Source: Mallotus nudiflorus (Eukaryota > Streptophyta > Magnoliopsida > Malpighiales > Euphorbiaceae). Taken from it: a DNA stretch of 64,000 nt. Location of the stretch: positions 1 to 64,000 of the forward strand of contig CANTUR010000643.1 in assembly GCA_947683625.1 (NCBI GenBank), in the 5' to 3' direction. Of this stretch, positions 25,656 to 39,428 are shown one piece after another; position 1 is the stretch's first letter; every line of letters starts with the position of its first letter. The position numbers and the translations under genes were made by a program. Under the pieces are notes generated by a model. It did no database searches and was not told where the DNA came from. It saw only the letters and a list, made by a program, of their open reading frames with translations.

Positions 25656-25959
25656 TTACATTATCTTCCTATAAAGTAACCTATTCTCCTCTTTCAAACT
25701 TTGTATCTCATCCTTCAATTCACTGATATTGGCAACATTGCCTCTGCTATGCACTGTAATTTCTCTATCTAATTCTTCTCTATATTATCTATTTCCTCCA
25801 CTATTTGTTGGCACACACCATCCTCACAACAATAGTATAACTTATTCTTGTTTTTTGTGTTCTTACAAATCTTAACTACTGCTCTTTGCCATAACCACAT
25901 TTAATATACATGTATCTTGGATCATCGTATAAGTCACCATAATTGCTAGCTATTGACAT
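25656..25959 (-). pseudogene. GRF-type zinc-finger plus coiled-coil protein carried by the MULE
   Basis: On the - strand an ATG at 25959 opens MSIASNYGDLYDDPRYMY, followed by a Cys-rich stretch (KCGYGKE, then after a frameshift AVVKICKNT and LYYCCEDGVCQQ). A further frameshift leads to ISELKDEIQSLKEENRLL, a coiled-coil heptad pattern, and a stop at 25656-25658. Spacing and order (CxxG, AVVK, paired Cys, acidic helix, coiled coil) resemble small plant GRF zinc-finger proteins often found near MULEs, recalled from general knowledge. At least two frameshifts are present. Role unknown; it could be an accessory transposition factor or a captured fragment. Confidence 0.5.
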
Positions 25960-26482
25960 TCTTCTAATTGTAAAAATAATATAGAGTATAATCAATATTT
26001 CATCAAACAACTAGTGACAAATCACTCTTACAACAAAGGAATCTAATAATATGATACTATTAACATATATTACCAATACATTTGCTAAAATTTTTCAAAA
26101 ATCCAACTTCAACCCTAAAAACTCTAACAATATAAATCCCAATTCAAACCTTAAAAACCCAATTCAAACTCTTACAATAAAAATTATAACATAAACAACA
26201 AATATAACTTACTTTCTCATTAATCTTCTACTTCATATAAATGGCATCATTAATATTCTACTTCAATTAGTTTTTACTTGGCTGCAATCTTTGATAGGAA
26301 TTGTATTTTTGGATTTTGTAACTTGGAAACAGAGAATGAGAACGAAACTAAAGAAAAAAATTGAAGAATGAAGAAAAAACAATATCGTGCCCTTTTCTTA
26401 ACAAGTCCTTAAAATGACATCATTTCACTTAAGGGCATCACTAGCATTTTAAAATTACTCTTTACAACCTACCATTAATTTG

Positions 26483-26612
26483 TCTTAAACCCTAATGGAA
26501 CTCCTTTTCTGGTAACATAATCAAAATATAGGAGGTTAATGTTCAATTTTGAAACAAGGGGATTCGAAATGTTAATTAGGCCAAACCTTAGGGAGTTAAT
26601 TATCATTTTCTC
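26483..26612 (-). repeat. Right TIR of the MULE
   Basis: Inverted copy of the left end (16066-16195), ending …TCATTTTCTC at 26612 directly before the 9-bp duplication AAAATAAAA. Confidence 0.9.
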
Positions 26613-28499
26613 AAAATAAAAACACATGCAATAATAATATAAAAGTATATCAAATTAAAAATTTAATTAATATAAAAGTAAATATTTATTTTATAACCTA
26701 ATAAAAATATTTTCATACAATATCCAAGTACAAGGTTTCTAATAATACAACATATTACCAATACAATAATACTACTACTATAGTGAGTACTAAAATATAA
26801 AAAGACAATAGTTCGGTATTTACATAAATCAGCCTGAAAAGAAAGAGTTTGGTGAATAGTACTACAAGGAAAGTCTGATGCAGTAGATCCTGAAAAAAAT
26901 ATTGAGAGGAGTCAGACTTCACTGAGTAAATTATTATAATATATATACATGCAACCTAAAGTCATATACAATCAAGTATCAGTATAAATATATACATGCA
27001 TTTAACATATATGCAAAAATCCATTTTTATATAATAATAGATGCAAAAAAATTTATTTTGGTTGAAGGATTGGAGCAAAACCCTAAATAGTTTGCAATCT
27101 CGATCATTGAATCTCACTAGCCCACAAGCTTACTTAATTCCAAAATATTTCTCTTTTCCATTTTTTAATAGTAGACCGGCCCCTAGACATTAAGTCAATC
27201 CAGCTCCCGCAGTCTTACTGTCAGTGTGATTGGCCCCGAGACACTAGGTCAATTGAGCTTTCGCAGTCACACTACTCTCTCACCATAATTCTCAATAATC
27301 AAATAATCAAGTGTCACATCAAATAATTTCATAATATTAACCCTAGAATCTAACGCATTTGTACGTACACAGTTTTAGTGCAGCCTACTAGGTAGCACGT
27401 TATACTACTATCCTTCAAATAAATTGTATAATTATTAAAATAATAAAATGCATAATTTAAACATGATGGCATGCATTTTAAAAGAAATATATCAAAAATA
27501 TACCGAATATATAACAAACATATATTGAATATATACTAAAGATATAGCATATGCTGAGTATATACCAAAAATATATCAAATATATATTGAAATATACAGA
27601 ACATATATATCACATATATACCAAATATATACCAAACATATACATAATCATTTAGTAAAATAATTCATATTTAAATACATTATAAAAATATGGATGTTCA
27701 TAATTATATATCCTACATGCAATGCATATATAAAATAATAACTCATAGTTGTGCGCTCCTCTAAAAGAAATAAATTGGCATGTTCCAATAGGCCTCAGTC
27801 TCGGAACAACTATAGAAAATAAATAAATAATCATAATATTAGAATCGAACTCCTAATTATATATTGCTAGAAATTCTAAAGGACGACTCACTTTAAAATA
27901 TGACTAGACCAAAAATCAAAACCTCAAGATCGACCCAATGTCACATTTTATGAGAATTCTATTGAAAATTCGACAGAGTCTCCTTCATAAGACGGACATC
28001 TCTCTACTAGAAGTAGAGTCGATCCTGCAAGCAAACACACTTCAATATACACAACTTCTCGGGTTGAGCCCCCGAACTACATAATTGCCCAATCGAGAAC
28101 GAAAATACAAAAAAATCAATAATTTAATAATAATATATTAAAAATCCTTAAATTCCATAAAAATTAATAAAATAACTCAATTCAAGTTATTTAAATTGTA
28201 ATACCCTAAGTTTTCATTTAACTAAAGTAATTACCAGATTTTGTTAGTGATAAATAAATTTACATTTGATTACACAATTCTAATTATCTAGCTATTAATT
28301 TATAGGTATTTATGTTAAAATTATTTTAAGAATTTGTTATTTTTTTAAAATTCTATTATTATATATGGATATAAGTGTGATTGTATATATATATATATAT
28401 ACAAGCATGTGTATATACATATATTATATAATATGTATGTCATGCCAAAGGAAATTTTATATATATATATATACATATAGAAGAGAGAGAACCCCACTA

Positions 28500-28805
28500 A
28501 ACCAACACTAACCCCCCCTCACTACCTCTCCTCCCTGTCCGCCACCATCACTGTCAACCCTCTCCTTCCGGTGCGTCTCAACCTCCCAGAGCAACCATCA
28601 CAGCCGCCAGCGTCTCCTTCTTCCACCTTTTCTTCCATTTTTGGTGCCCTGCTCTCCCTCTCTCTCGGTTTGAGCTCTCACCGCCACTGTCGGAGCTGGA
28701 TCGGCGCCGTCGTTACTCCCTTAGCCTCCCTCACCTTCTCAGACGTCAGTCGACGTCGAGTCCTGCCGTTGCAACTCATCTCCGACGTCAGCATTGAAGG
28801 TTAAG
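28500..28805 (+). promoter_or_regulatory. GC-rich block after TATA-rich sequence inside the LTR (probable transcript leader)
   Basis: The only markedly C/G-rich stretch in this LTR, directly downstream of TATATATA runs and a purine-rich AGAAGAGAGAGAACC. A similar block, reversed, lies at 23270-23560 in the other long solo LTR. Its position fits the R/U5 start of the retrotransposon RNA. It contains a 77-codon frame (28571-28804), low-complexity Ser/Pro-rich at first; I do not claim it is a protein. Confidence 0.4.
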
Positions 28806-29809
28806 GTGAGTTGCTGCAGGTTGATTTTAGGTTGTCTTAGGGTTATTTTCTGGTTGTTTGAGTGGATTTATGTGTTAATCTTTATTTATTCTAAGGTAGA
28901 TGATGAATTATACTAATTTAGTTGTTCAAATATGATTTTTTGTACATTATTTTGATTTTTCTTGATTTACAGAATTGTTGTTTGATTTTATTTGATTTTT
29001 ATTTGACTTTATTTGATTTTTTTTAGTTTAATTAGTAATTAGGGTAATTAATGTTAATTATTTTTTTAGTGTATTGACTTTTATTTAAGATTTTAGAAAT
29101 TATGGTGTTAATTATAAATTTTACAAATTTTGGGTATTTAATTAATATTTTTGTTAATTTTGAAATTTATTGTAAAAATTTTGAAATTTTGATAATCGAT
29201 ATTATTATTTAATGTTATTAATTTTAGAACTTAAATTATGGTTTTTGTGATTTTTATACTATTTTTATAAATATTTTTAAGTTTATGTCAAATGTGAATA
29301 ATTAGGTTAAATTATATTTTTAGAAGAAATTAGTAGTCATTTATATGTTTTTAATTATATTAAGATGTTTAATGTAGAGAAAATAATTTTTAGATGTTTG
29401 TATAATTTTTGAAGAAATTTTTAGTACTAATAATATATTATGTAACCTTGTATATTATAAGGGTAGAAATGTAATTTTTGTTAAATATAGTTAAATAATA
29501 AATTTTAGTGGGTTTTAAAAATAATCAAGAAATTTAAAAGGATTTTACAAATTATCTGCTAATTTAGACTAATTAACACTAATTTCTCAAAATCAATTTT
29601 AATAATATATATTAGGTGTTATTTTGAATATTATGTGTATTTTTCTATTATTTGGATAAATATGTAATTTTACGCTAATTATAATTAAAATATATTTTAA
29701 TTAGCTTTATTAATATTTAAGAGGTTTAGAGGACTTTTTTTTATATATATATAAATAAATTAATAGTTAATTTTCATTAAGTAATGTTAATTGTGAATAT
29801 TGTTTCCAA

Positions 29810-29816
<7 letters not shown>

Positions 29817-29867
<51 letters not shown>
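29817..29867. repeat. (TA)n microsatellite
   Basis: About 50 bp of TA within the solo LTR at 28197-31446. Confidence 0.9.
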
Positions 29868-31740
29868 TCGTTTGTTTGTGAATTTTTTTTTAAAAGCTTT
29901 AATGAGAGATGATTTTCTGACTATGGATAATCATATATGTGATATGTATTTATGGGAAAATAAATGATTTAATTTTTTTGTGATGTTTTGTTGGATTGTG
30001 ATCTCGGTCGGGGCTAAATGTAGTTTTAGAAGCCCGACTCGAGTGTAAATGTCTATGAATATTATAAGTGTGTTTTCTATGCAGGAATGACTCTACCTTT
30101 GGTAGAGAGATGTCCGTTTTACAGAGGAGACTCTGCCAAAATTTTGGTAGATTTTCTCATAAAACGTGATATCTTTAGTAAATTTCTACTGTTAATTAGG
30201 TTTTTTCCTGTCTAGAGAGTCTTATCCGGTCTTCCTCGAGTCAGCCTATAATTTTACTATTTTTGTTGATTTTTGATTTCAATTCCATAGACATGTTTTT
30301 TAAAATCGATTTGTTAATTTCTTTTCTAGAGCATATCGGAGCAGAAGTCATGGGATCGAGACAGACACGCGGTCATCAGCCTTCTTGTTCATCTTATAAG
30401 TTGATAAAATGATATGTGCGTGTGTTTTATTTAAAGACTGTGTGCGCTCATATTTTTAATATTTATTATATGATTTATTTAATTAAATGCTGCTATTTAA
30501 GGTTTATTATTATTATTTATTTAAAACCAGTTTGAGAAATTTTAGTAGAATGGGCTACCTGGTGGGTTTCACCAGGACCTTGTGCACATGGTAGAGATTG
30601 AGAGGTGGATCCGATGTATGTATAATTTGTGGACATAAACTGGGATGGGTGCCTCGGTGGAAGCATTTGCTCTTGGGGATCGCAAGTGATTGGAAAGTTA
30701 ATAATGGACTGGGATGGGTGCCTCGGTTGATGCCTTTGCTCTCAGGGACCGCCAGTGCCATATATTTGGATTAAGTGAATGACTGTGACTTGGTGTCTCG
30801 GTTGATGCCTTTGCTCTCAGGGACTGGCAGTGTAGTTGGAACAATTGGGCCCAATTGGCCATTTAGAACTTTGGGTTTAGAGTTCTACCGAGATTTTTCA
30901 AAAGCTATATCTATACATTATAAATTATTTTCACTATACCTATATGGTTTTCAAAAAAGTTTTCAAACCGTACAGCTCTTTTTATTGACTTACTCAGTGA
31001 GGTTTGATTCCCCTTAATTTATTTTTTTTAGGAGCTTGGGAGTTCGATCTCAGACTGTCTCCGCGCCGGGTTTCTTTATCACCGACCATTTTATGTAGGT
31101 CATTGTAAGCTATACTATTGTAATACTTTTGAAAGCTACAATAGTATCTGTATTATGAATTGTATGACTTAAGTATATTTGTGTATTTTATTTATATGAA
31201 CCACACTTATGTATAATGATTTAAGTTTGATTTATGATATGTGACACTGGAGAATATTTTGTTTATGTATTCAATTATGTTTTAATTTTAGAAAAATCAG
31301 TTTGATAATGTGTTCTGTTATGAAATAAAGTTTTAAATTGGAAGGTTTTATTTTTCTTTTCTTTAAGGCTTACTACGGGTTTCGGGGGCCTTATGCCTAC
31401 CTATTCCCTAGTGCCAGTCACGTGCCCTCAGGTTCGGGTCGTGACATAAATAATAAATACCTTAAAGCTAATTATTTTCAAAGTAGTTAATAAATCTTAA
31501 ATAATATTTTTAAATAATAATCACTTTCAAATAATTCTTGTTATATTAAAATATTTATGATAAAATAAATTAATACTATTCATGAATAATAATAATAATA
31601 TTAATAATATTAATAGATAAATAAATAATCATATACAACAGTAAAATTAAATTACACAAATTAATCATAATATATAAAAATTTAAAATATTTATTAACAC
31701 TGTATATTCCAAAATTAATTTAAAATATCGGGCTATAACA

Positions 31741-31755
31741 ATCTTCCCCTTACAA
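31741..31755 (-). other. Polypurine tract of the gypsy element
   Basis: On the - strand TTGTAAGGGGAAGAT lies directly before the LTR start TGTTATAGCCC. It is the expected primer site for plus-strand DNA synthesis. Confidence 0.7.
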
Positions 31756-31789
31756 AAATTCATCCTCGAATTTCAAATAAAAGAACAAA

Positions 31790-33000
31790 TAACAAGAATT
31801 CATTGAGGAAAAAGGTAAGGGTAGGCCATCCGCATCTCAACCTTAGCCTCCCACATGTGTTTCTGCACGTTGTTGCTCCTCTATAAGACCTTGACCATCA
31901 AGATATGCTTCGAACACAATTAACGAACTTGATAATTCATTATCACAACTAACTCCTCCTCGTATGTCAAGTCTTCATTCACTTTCACACTCTCAGGCTA
32001 TAACACATATGAAGGGTCTGAAATGTACTTTCTCAACATTGAGATATGGAACACTAGATGCACTTGAGATAGATTCAGAGGTAAGGCCAACTGATATGCA
32101 ACCATGCTTACATTCTCCATAATCCCAAACGGTCCAATATATCTTGATGCTAATTTTCCCTTCTTGTCGAACCTCATCACACCCTTTATTGTAGACACCT
32201 TCAGAAACATATAATCTCCAACATGAAACTCCACATGTTTATGCTTTAAATCCGCATAGCTCTTCTATATACTAACTACAATTTATAATCTTCTTTTGAA
32301 TATAGTAACATTCTCAACTACATCTTGAATAATCTCAGGTCTAGTTAACGCTCTCTTTTTAATCTCATCCCAACACAAAAGGGATATACACTTCTTTCCA
32401 TACCAAGCTTCAATGGTGCCATTTCAATACTGTTATGGTAGCTGTTATTATATGCAAACTCCACTAGTGGTAAATGATCATCCCAGCTACCTCCAAGATC
32501 CAATACACACATCCTCGAGTGTCTAGATCTCAAATTGACCATTTGTCTAAAGGTGAAAATTAGTACTAAAATCAAGCCTAGTTTCCATTACTTCTTACAA
32601 CTTCTGCCAAAATTGAGAGATAAACATTAAACCTCTATCAGGCATATAATATGCTTAACATACAGCTTAGCTAACTTAGCTATAAAATAAATGGCTTTAA
32701 CTAGTAACAAGTGAGCTGATTTGTTTAACCTATTCACAATCACCCAGATGGAATCGTATCCATCCTTAAAATGAGGTAACCCTACCATAAAATTCATAGC
32801 AAGTCTCTCCCACTTCCACTCAGGAATGGGAAGAGGCTGAAGCTTTCTAAAAGGCTTCTAATTCTCACCTTTCACTGCTAACAAGTCAAACACTTAAAAA
32901 TATAATCAGCTACATCCTTCTTCAATCCATCCTACTAGTACAAATCTCAGATGTTATGGTACTTCTTAGAGACACATGGATGTACACTACAAGCTGTAGA
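31790..33000 (-). pseudogene. Gypsy integrase with chromodomain-like tail
   Basis: Integrase core fragments: KWERLAMNFMVGLPHF near 32775-32830, where the first catalytic Asp is Asn; DLGGSWDDHLPLVEFAYNNS (about 32440-32510); and the C-terminal GDY-LKVS … RYIGPF … FHISMLRKYI at 31998-32234. A further KHMWEAKVEMRMAYPYLF segment at about 31800-31860 fits a chromodomain-type end. Stops and frame changes separate the parts. Confidence 0.8.
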
Positions 33001-33289
33001 ATGTGATTTTTGAAGGACTTCCTCTCTTAAATTATCCACATCAAGAACACATAATCTACCACTGATCCATAAAACACCTTCATCATTAAGTGTAAAATCA
33101 GTGAACTTCCCCTCATGAACATTCTCTTTAAGCTTTGCTAGAATATGATCTTAGCCCTGGGCTGCCGTAATCTTAGCTCTCAACATTGATCTGACTCTAA
33201 ACTGAGCTAGTAGTCCACCTGATCTATTAATCTTCATCATCAAACCTTAATCCACTAACTCATATAATTCTTGGATTAAAGGTCTCATC

Positions 33290-34500
33290 TCTACACTAAT
33301 GTGAGCAAGATTACTTGAGGACTTCCTACTCAAAGCATCTGCTACCACATTAGCCTTGTTTGGATGATAAAGTATATCATAGTCATAATCCTTTAGGAGT
33401 TCCAACCATCTTCTTTACCTCAAGTTCAAATCTCTCTACTGGAAAATGTACTTTAATCTCTTATGATCTGTGAAAATCTCACAAGTTACCCCATACAAAT
33501 AATGTCTCCAAATCTTGAGAGTAAAGATTATTACAACCATCTCTAAGTTGTATGTAGGATAATTCTGTTCATAATTCTTTAACTGCCTCAAAGCATAAGC
33601 TATCACCCTACCATTCTACATCAACACACAGCCTAGGTCGACTTTGGAGTCATCACAATACACAATAAATTTGTCTTCTCTATTAGGTAAGGTTAGAACT
33701 AGAGTTGTGATCAACTTCTCCTTCAATAATTGAAAACTGTCCTTATAAGCATCTGACCATACAAACTTTATGTTCTTCTGAGTTAAGCGAGTCATAGGAG
33801 CTGCAATTCTCAAGAAATCCTGCATAAATCTCTTATAATACGCAACCAAACCTAGAAAACTGGGCCACTCAGACATTGCCTTAATCCTTTGGGGATCAAC
33901 CTGAATACCATCTTTAGATGCTACATGTCCAAGGAATGCAACACTCTCCAACTAGAAACATACTTCGAGAATTTAGCACAAAGTTGATGTTCTCTCAGTG
34001 TCTATAGTATGATCCTCAAGTGATATACATGCTCCTCCATACTTTTCAAATAAACTAGTATATTATCAATAAAGACTACTATAAATTAATCCATAAACGG
34101 TATGAATACCCTGTTCATCAGATCCATGAAAGCAGCTGGTGCATTAGTTAATCTGAAAGACATCACCAGAAACTCATAATGATCATATTGAGTATGGAAT
34201 GCCATTTTAGGAACATTGGCTTCACTTATCAGCAATTGATAATAACCTAATGTCAAGTCAACCTTGGAAAAGAATTGTACACCCTGAACTTGATCAAATA
34301 AATTATCTATCCTTGAAAGAAGACACTTGTTCTTTAGTGTCACCTTATTCATCTCTCGGTAATCAACACACTGTCTCAGTGTACCATCCTTATTCTTTGC
34401 AAACAGGATCGATGCACCCCAAGAAGAAATATTAGGTCTAATGAAACCCTTATCTAATAAATCTTGCAATTGCTCCTTTAATTCTTTTAACTATGCAGAA
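33290..34500 (-). pseudogene. Gypsy reverse transcriptase and RNase H
   Basis: The RT part (34086-34469) shows LLDKGFIRPNISSWGA, VDYREMNKVTLKNK, FFSKVDLTLGYYQL and MSFRLTNAPAAFMDLMN. The catalytic YxDD region at about 34060 reads FIDNILVY, so one catalytic Asp is Asn. The next part (33616-33951) has SVAFLGHVAS, GLVAYYKRFM and FIVYCDDSK. The RNase H end includes ADALSRKSS at about 33320-33350. Several stops are present. Confidence 0.85.
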
Positions 34501-34949
34501 GCCATTATCTAGGGGGATATCGAAATAGGAGTTGTACTTGGGACCACATTTATACAAAATTCAATCTCTCTGTGAAGTGGTAAACTTGGTAACTCCTCAA
34601 GAAAAATGTCAAGAAACTCACAAGCTACTAGAACGTCTGTGAGAGAAAACTTCTCCACTAAAGTATCCTTGACTAGTGCCAAGTATCCTTATAAACTTTC
34701 ATTAGTATCTTCCTAGCCGTGAAAGCAAAAATGAGATTCTGAGGTGCAGAACTCTTATCACCCACAAACTTAAACTTTTCTTCATTCAAAATTCTAAAAA
34801 TCACCTATTTACTTTGACAATCCACAATGGCATAATACTGAGATAACTAATCCATACTAAAGATCACATGAAACTCCATCATATCCAATAACACTCATTT
34901 CACTAGCAATTCTCTGCCTCCCACTAACACTAGACAACTAGAAAGAACC

Positions 34950-36470
34950 ATGTTGGTATCTAATGACTCTCTTAGAGGAGTGGTGATAGATAAAGGAAAA
35001 TTCATCCTCAAAACTTACTAATATGACTTTGAAGCAAAAATAAGGGACACAAAAGAATGTGTGGCACCAGGATCAATAAAAAATCTAGCATTCAAGTAAT
35101 AGACTAGAAGTATACCTGCAATAATGGAGTTGGATGCCTGAGCATCCTGCTGGGTGAGGGTGAAGACTCTAGCCTGACCTCAACCTCCCTACTGGCTGGT
35201 GGAAGCCTGACTAAAACCCTTGGCACCTCCACTACTACCTCTGCCACACCCTTGCTGGGCAACAATCTACATCGTACTCGGATACTGAGCTAGAGGTAAC
35301 TGATAAGGAGCTGTAACTAAACTGGCAATGGACTACTATAAAAACTGCTATTGATAGCCAGAATATGGACATGCTTTGGCAAAATGTCTCATCTGTTCAC
35401 ATCTAAAACAAGCTCTAGGAGTTATGTAGCACAATCCCTAATAGACTCTTCCACACATTTGACAAGCACTAGCTGCTGATCTTATGTTGTTATATCTCGA
35501 ACTATAACCACTACTATTGGTAGCACTATAACTAAATCTGATAAGTTTGTGTGGTCCACCATGGCCATGTTTGCTACTCCTCTCTAGCTGTTTTGATAAG
35601 ATCCTCTCTATTAACTGCTAGAGCTAATTTGGAAGGTGAGTACTGAGTGCTCTATGATCCTCTTGCCTGAATACCTCCTAACTAATAATAATTAGGTATA
35701 ACTCCTACCCGACCAATCTAAGTTCTATCTCCTTGGCCAACTCTATAATAAACTCAAGAGTAAGGCCTATAGTAGGAATCCTAGCAAATATAGAACCCAG
35801 TTCGGTGATGTATATTATAATTGTAAACTATTGATCTCTCATAAGGTCTTTTGCATATTGACCTAGTTAGAGGAACTCTCTAGTGTAGTCCTCTACTGAT
35901 TTGTCACCTTTGGAAATACTCATTAGCAGAAGTCTATGGCTCATCCGCATAGGCTCTAGATAGAAACGCCTCATAAACCTCTCTCGAAACTAAGCCTTGG
36001 TGAGTGTCATTATGTGCAGTTGAATGACTTGAATGAACCAATCCAAGGCTGATCCTTCAATAGACAACTCGACTATTATAATCCTCTGATCCCTGGTATG
36101 AACAATCTAAGTCCTCATCTTTATGGCATATAGAAAATCTAAAGGATCTGTAGTCCTATTGAATAATATCTTGCAGACTCTGGTATAAAACAACACTGCC
36201 TCAGGGTTAGACATACCCTGCTGATAACTAGGCTGCATTTATGGTACAACTAGAGGTATAACAGCTTCCTTAAACTCCTGCTCTATAGGTTCCTTGTCTT
36301 ATAGCTCTCTCTGTCTATGGTGACCTGCCGCTCCTCAAGGTCTACCTCTGCCTCTGCCTCTACCTTTGTGCCTGACTGGCGACTCACGAGGTAAAACCTC
36401 ATTTTGAAAGGACTCATCAACCTTGGCCTCAATGACTAGTAAAGTGATATGCGCTTGCCTCCTTATTCTG
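34950..36470 (-). pseudogene. Gypsy gag and protease
   Basis: The retroviral-type aspartic protease site reads FFIDPGATHSFVS at about 35060-35100. Upstream in the reading direction a zinc knuckle CFRCEQMRHFAKAC (C-x2-C-x4-H-x4-C) lies at about 35360-35410, and a gag body lies at 35500-36470. The frame is broken by many stops. Confidence 0.75.
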
Positions 36471-36656
36471 AAAAGACAAAACTAATGTGATTCATACAAA
36501 ATGGAAAAAATAGATAATAAATAGACACCTTAAAAATTATGCAGAATTATAAAAGCAACGGAGACTTATCAAAGAGATGATCGAACCTAATTTACTGTAG
36601 TAGTTTTAAAGAAAACACAACTTTAAAAACTTAGGTCCACAACACTAAAAACCTAG

Positions 36657-36668
36657 GCTCTGATACTA
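36657..36668 (-). other. Primer binding site of the gypsy element (tRNA-iMet type)
   Basis: The - strand reads TAGTATCAGAGC, one mismatch from TGGTATCAGAGC, the initiator-Met tRNA primer site of many plant LTR elements. It lies 4 bp inside the LTR end. Confidence 0.75.
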
Positions 36669-36672
36669 ACTT

Positions 36673-38128
<1,456 letters not shown>

Positions 38129-38133
38129 ATTTT

Positions 38134-38816
38134 AAAAAATATTTTTGTATAATATTTTTAAAAAATTATTGTTGAAATTAATTATAATTCTATACAATAC
38201 TTTTTATTAACTAAAAAATATTATTAAAGTTAAGTATTTTATAAAATTATCAATTAATTCTAATTATTTATTTTAAATTAAATAAAATTATTATTATTTA
38301 GCTTGATTATATTAGATAAAATAGAGGCTAACTATAGACAATAAAATTTAAAGCATACTCAAGTATTTAGCGATTACGATATTATGTATACTCAATACTA
38401 CTAAAAAATATAATTATGGATTATATGCCTAGATTGAATATGGAAATTGCCACCAGAGTAAAATCTCATGGAGAACCTAACATCTGTCCTCAAAAACTGA
38501 GTTCAAAGATGTGATAAAATTTTAAATACCCACTTAATCTTATAATTTGCCTTCATTTACATTTCATATTTTATTATTTAATTATTTCTTTATTTCATAC
38601 AAATATGCAGTTTATCAAATTTTACAATTTAATTCAACATTTTAATTAACCAATTTTCAGCAGATTAATGATATCTATCTCATCCATCACATCTATCATA
38701 TTACAATCATTCATTCAGTCAATAAATAAATAAATAAAATAAACAATGAAGGTGTGCATGCAAAAAAAAATGGAGAGAGAAGAAATAAGTATATCCCTTA
38801 TCCGTACAAAAAAATT
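38134..38816. other. AT-rich sequence without recognised genes
   Basis: Starts right after the gypsy target duplication. No coding frame or named repeat was seen. Confidence 0.5.
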
Positions 38817-39428
38817 AAGGTTCCATTTATTTTATGGAAAATATTTTATTTTTAGAAAATATTTTTTAGAGCAAACATTTTTTTAGAAAAATATAATATT
38901 TTTTGATGTTTTACTCTAACATTAGGAAGCAACTGAATATTAACAAAATAAAAAAAAGTAAAAGGATACGAAAAGAGAGATAAGGGATGAAGGAATAAAT
39001 CGACAATTACCGACAATAAAAACAACAAAACACTGACCTATATTTTAAATTCCTCAATAAAAAAAAATCCAGCAGATGCCAAAAGAATTATTAAAAAAAA
39101 AAATAGTTCCTTTAATTAAAAACAAGCCAGCAGATGCTAAAAGATTAACAATAGGAGAAAATTTATTTGAGATTATGAAGAAGCTCAAAGGAGAACAGTG
39201 AAGTGGAAAAGAAATTTGTAGCGTAGAACTTCGTAATGTTATATTTGATTTTTTTTTTAAGACATTGGTTTAAGCATTAAAAAATAATTTATCATTCCTA
39301 AAATGGGAATTTTTTTTGTGTTTTTACGTAATTTTTTAATTAATAATTTATTTTTTTAATAATTTATATATTAAAAAATATGAAAAAATATTTTTTAGGA
39401 GAATATTTTTGACAAATAAACGGAGTTT
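38817..39428. mobile_element. MITE-like element (hAT-type ends)
   Basis: The left end AAGGTTCCATTTATTTTATG followed by GAAAATATTTT pairs imperfectly with the reverse complement of the right end (AAACTCCGTTTATTTGTC then AAAAATATT). This resembles common plant hAT-related MITEs. I could not find a clean 8-bp duplication. It contains a short direct repeat (CCAGCAGATGC at about 39071 and 39129). Confidence 0.45.

Larger units (their letters stand above)
16066..26612 (+). mobile_element. MULE (Mutator-like) DNA transposon with TIRs and perfect 9-bp target duplication
   Basis: Both ends start GAGAAAATGA and form inverted repeats over about 95-130 bp. The identical 9-bp sequence AAAATAAAA flanks the element at 16057-16065 and 26613-26621. 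Removing the nested LTR (18853-24029) and one copy of its duplication leaves about 5.4 kb, a normal autonomous MULE size. Inside are a MuDR-type transposase gene on + and a second, GRF-like frame on - near the right end. The element sits inside the 3' LTR of the gypsy element, so it is younger than that element and older than the LTRs inside it. Confidence 0.92.
28197..31446 (+). mobile_element. Solo LTR (gypsy family) inserted in the 3' LTR of the gypsy element
   Basis: Starts TGTAATACCCTAAG and ends GGTTCGGGTCGTGACA, 3,250 bp, with a perfect 5-bp duplication TAAAT (28192-28196 and 31447-31451). It contains a TATA-rich stretch (28385-28480), then a GC-rich block (28500-28805) and long T-rich sequence. 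The 3' part (30540-31446) shares landmarks with the other LTR copies, such as CTACCTGGTGGG, ACTCAGTGAGGTTTGA and GGCTTACTACGGGTTTC. Confidence 0.93.
15975..31740 (-). repeat. 3' LTR of the gypsy element, split into three pieces
   Basis: Begins TGTCATGACTT at 15975 and ends GGGCTATAACA at 31740; on the - strand this is TGTTATAGCCC … AGTCATGACA. Pieces: 15975-16065, 26622-28196, 31452-31740. The first junction is the MULE with its 9-bp duplication, and the second is a solo LTR with duplication TAAAT. The middle piece matches 36760-37120 of the 5' LTR almost line by line, for example the stretch around TTTCTAATAATACAA. Confidence 0.85.

Noticed and set aside
28571..28804. A 77-codon frame as a host gene
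   Set aside because: It lies inside a solo LTR in the GC-rich leader block and is low-complexity; no recognised domain.
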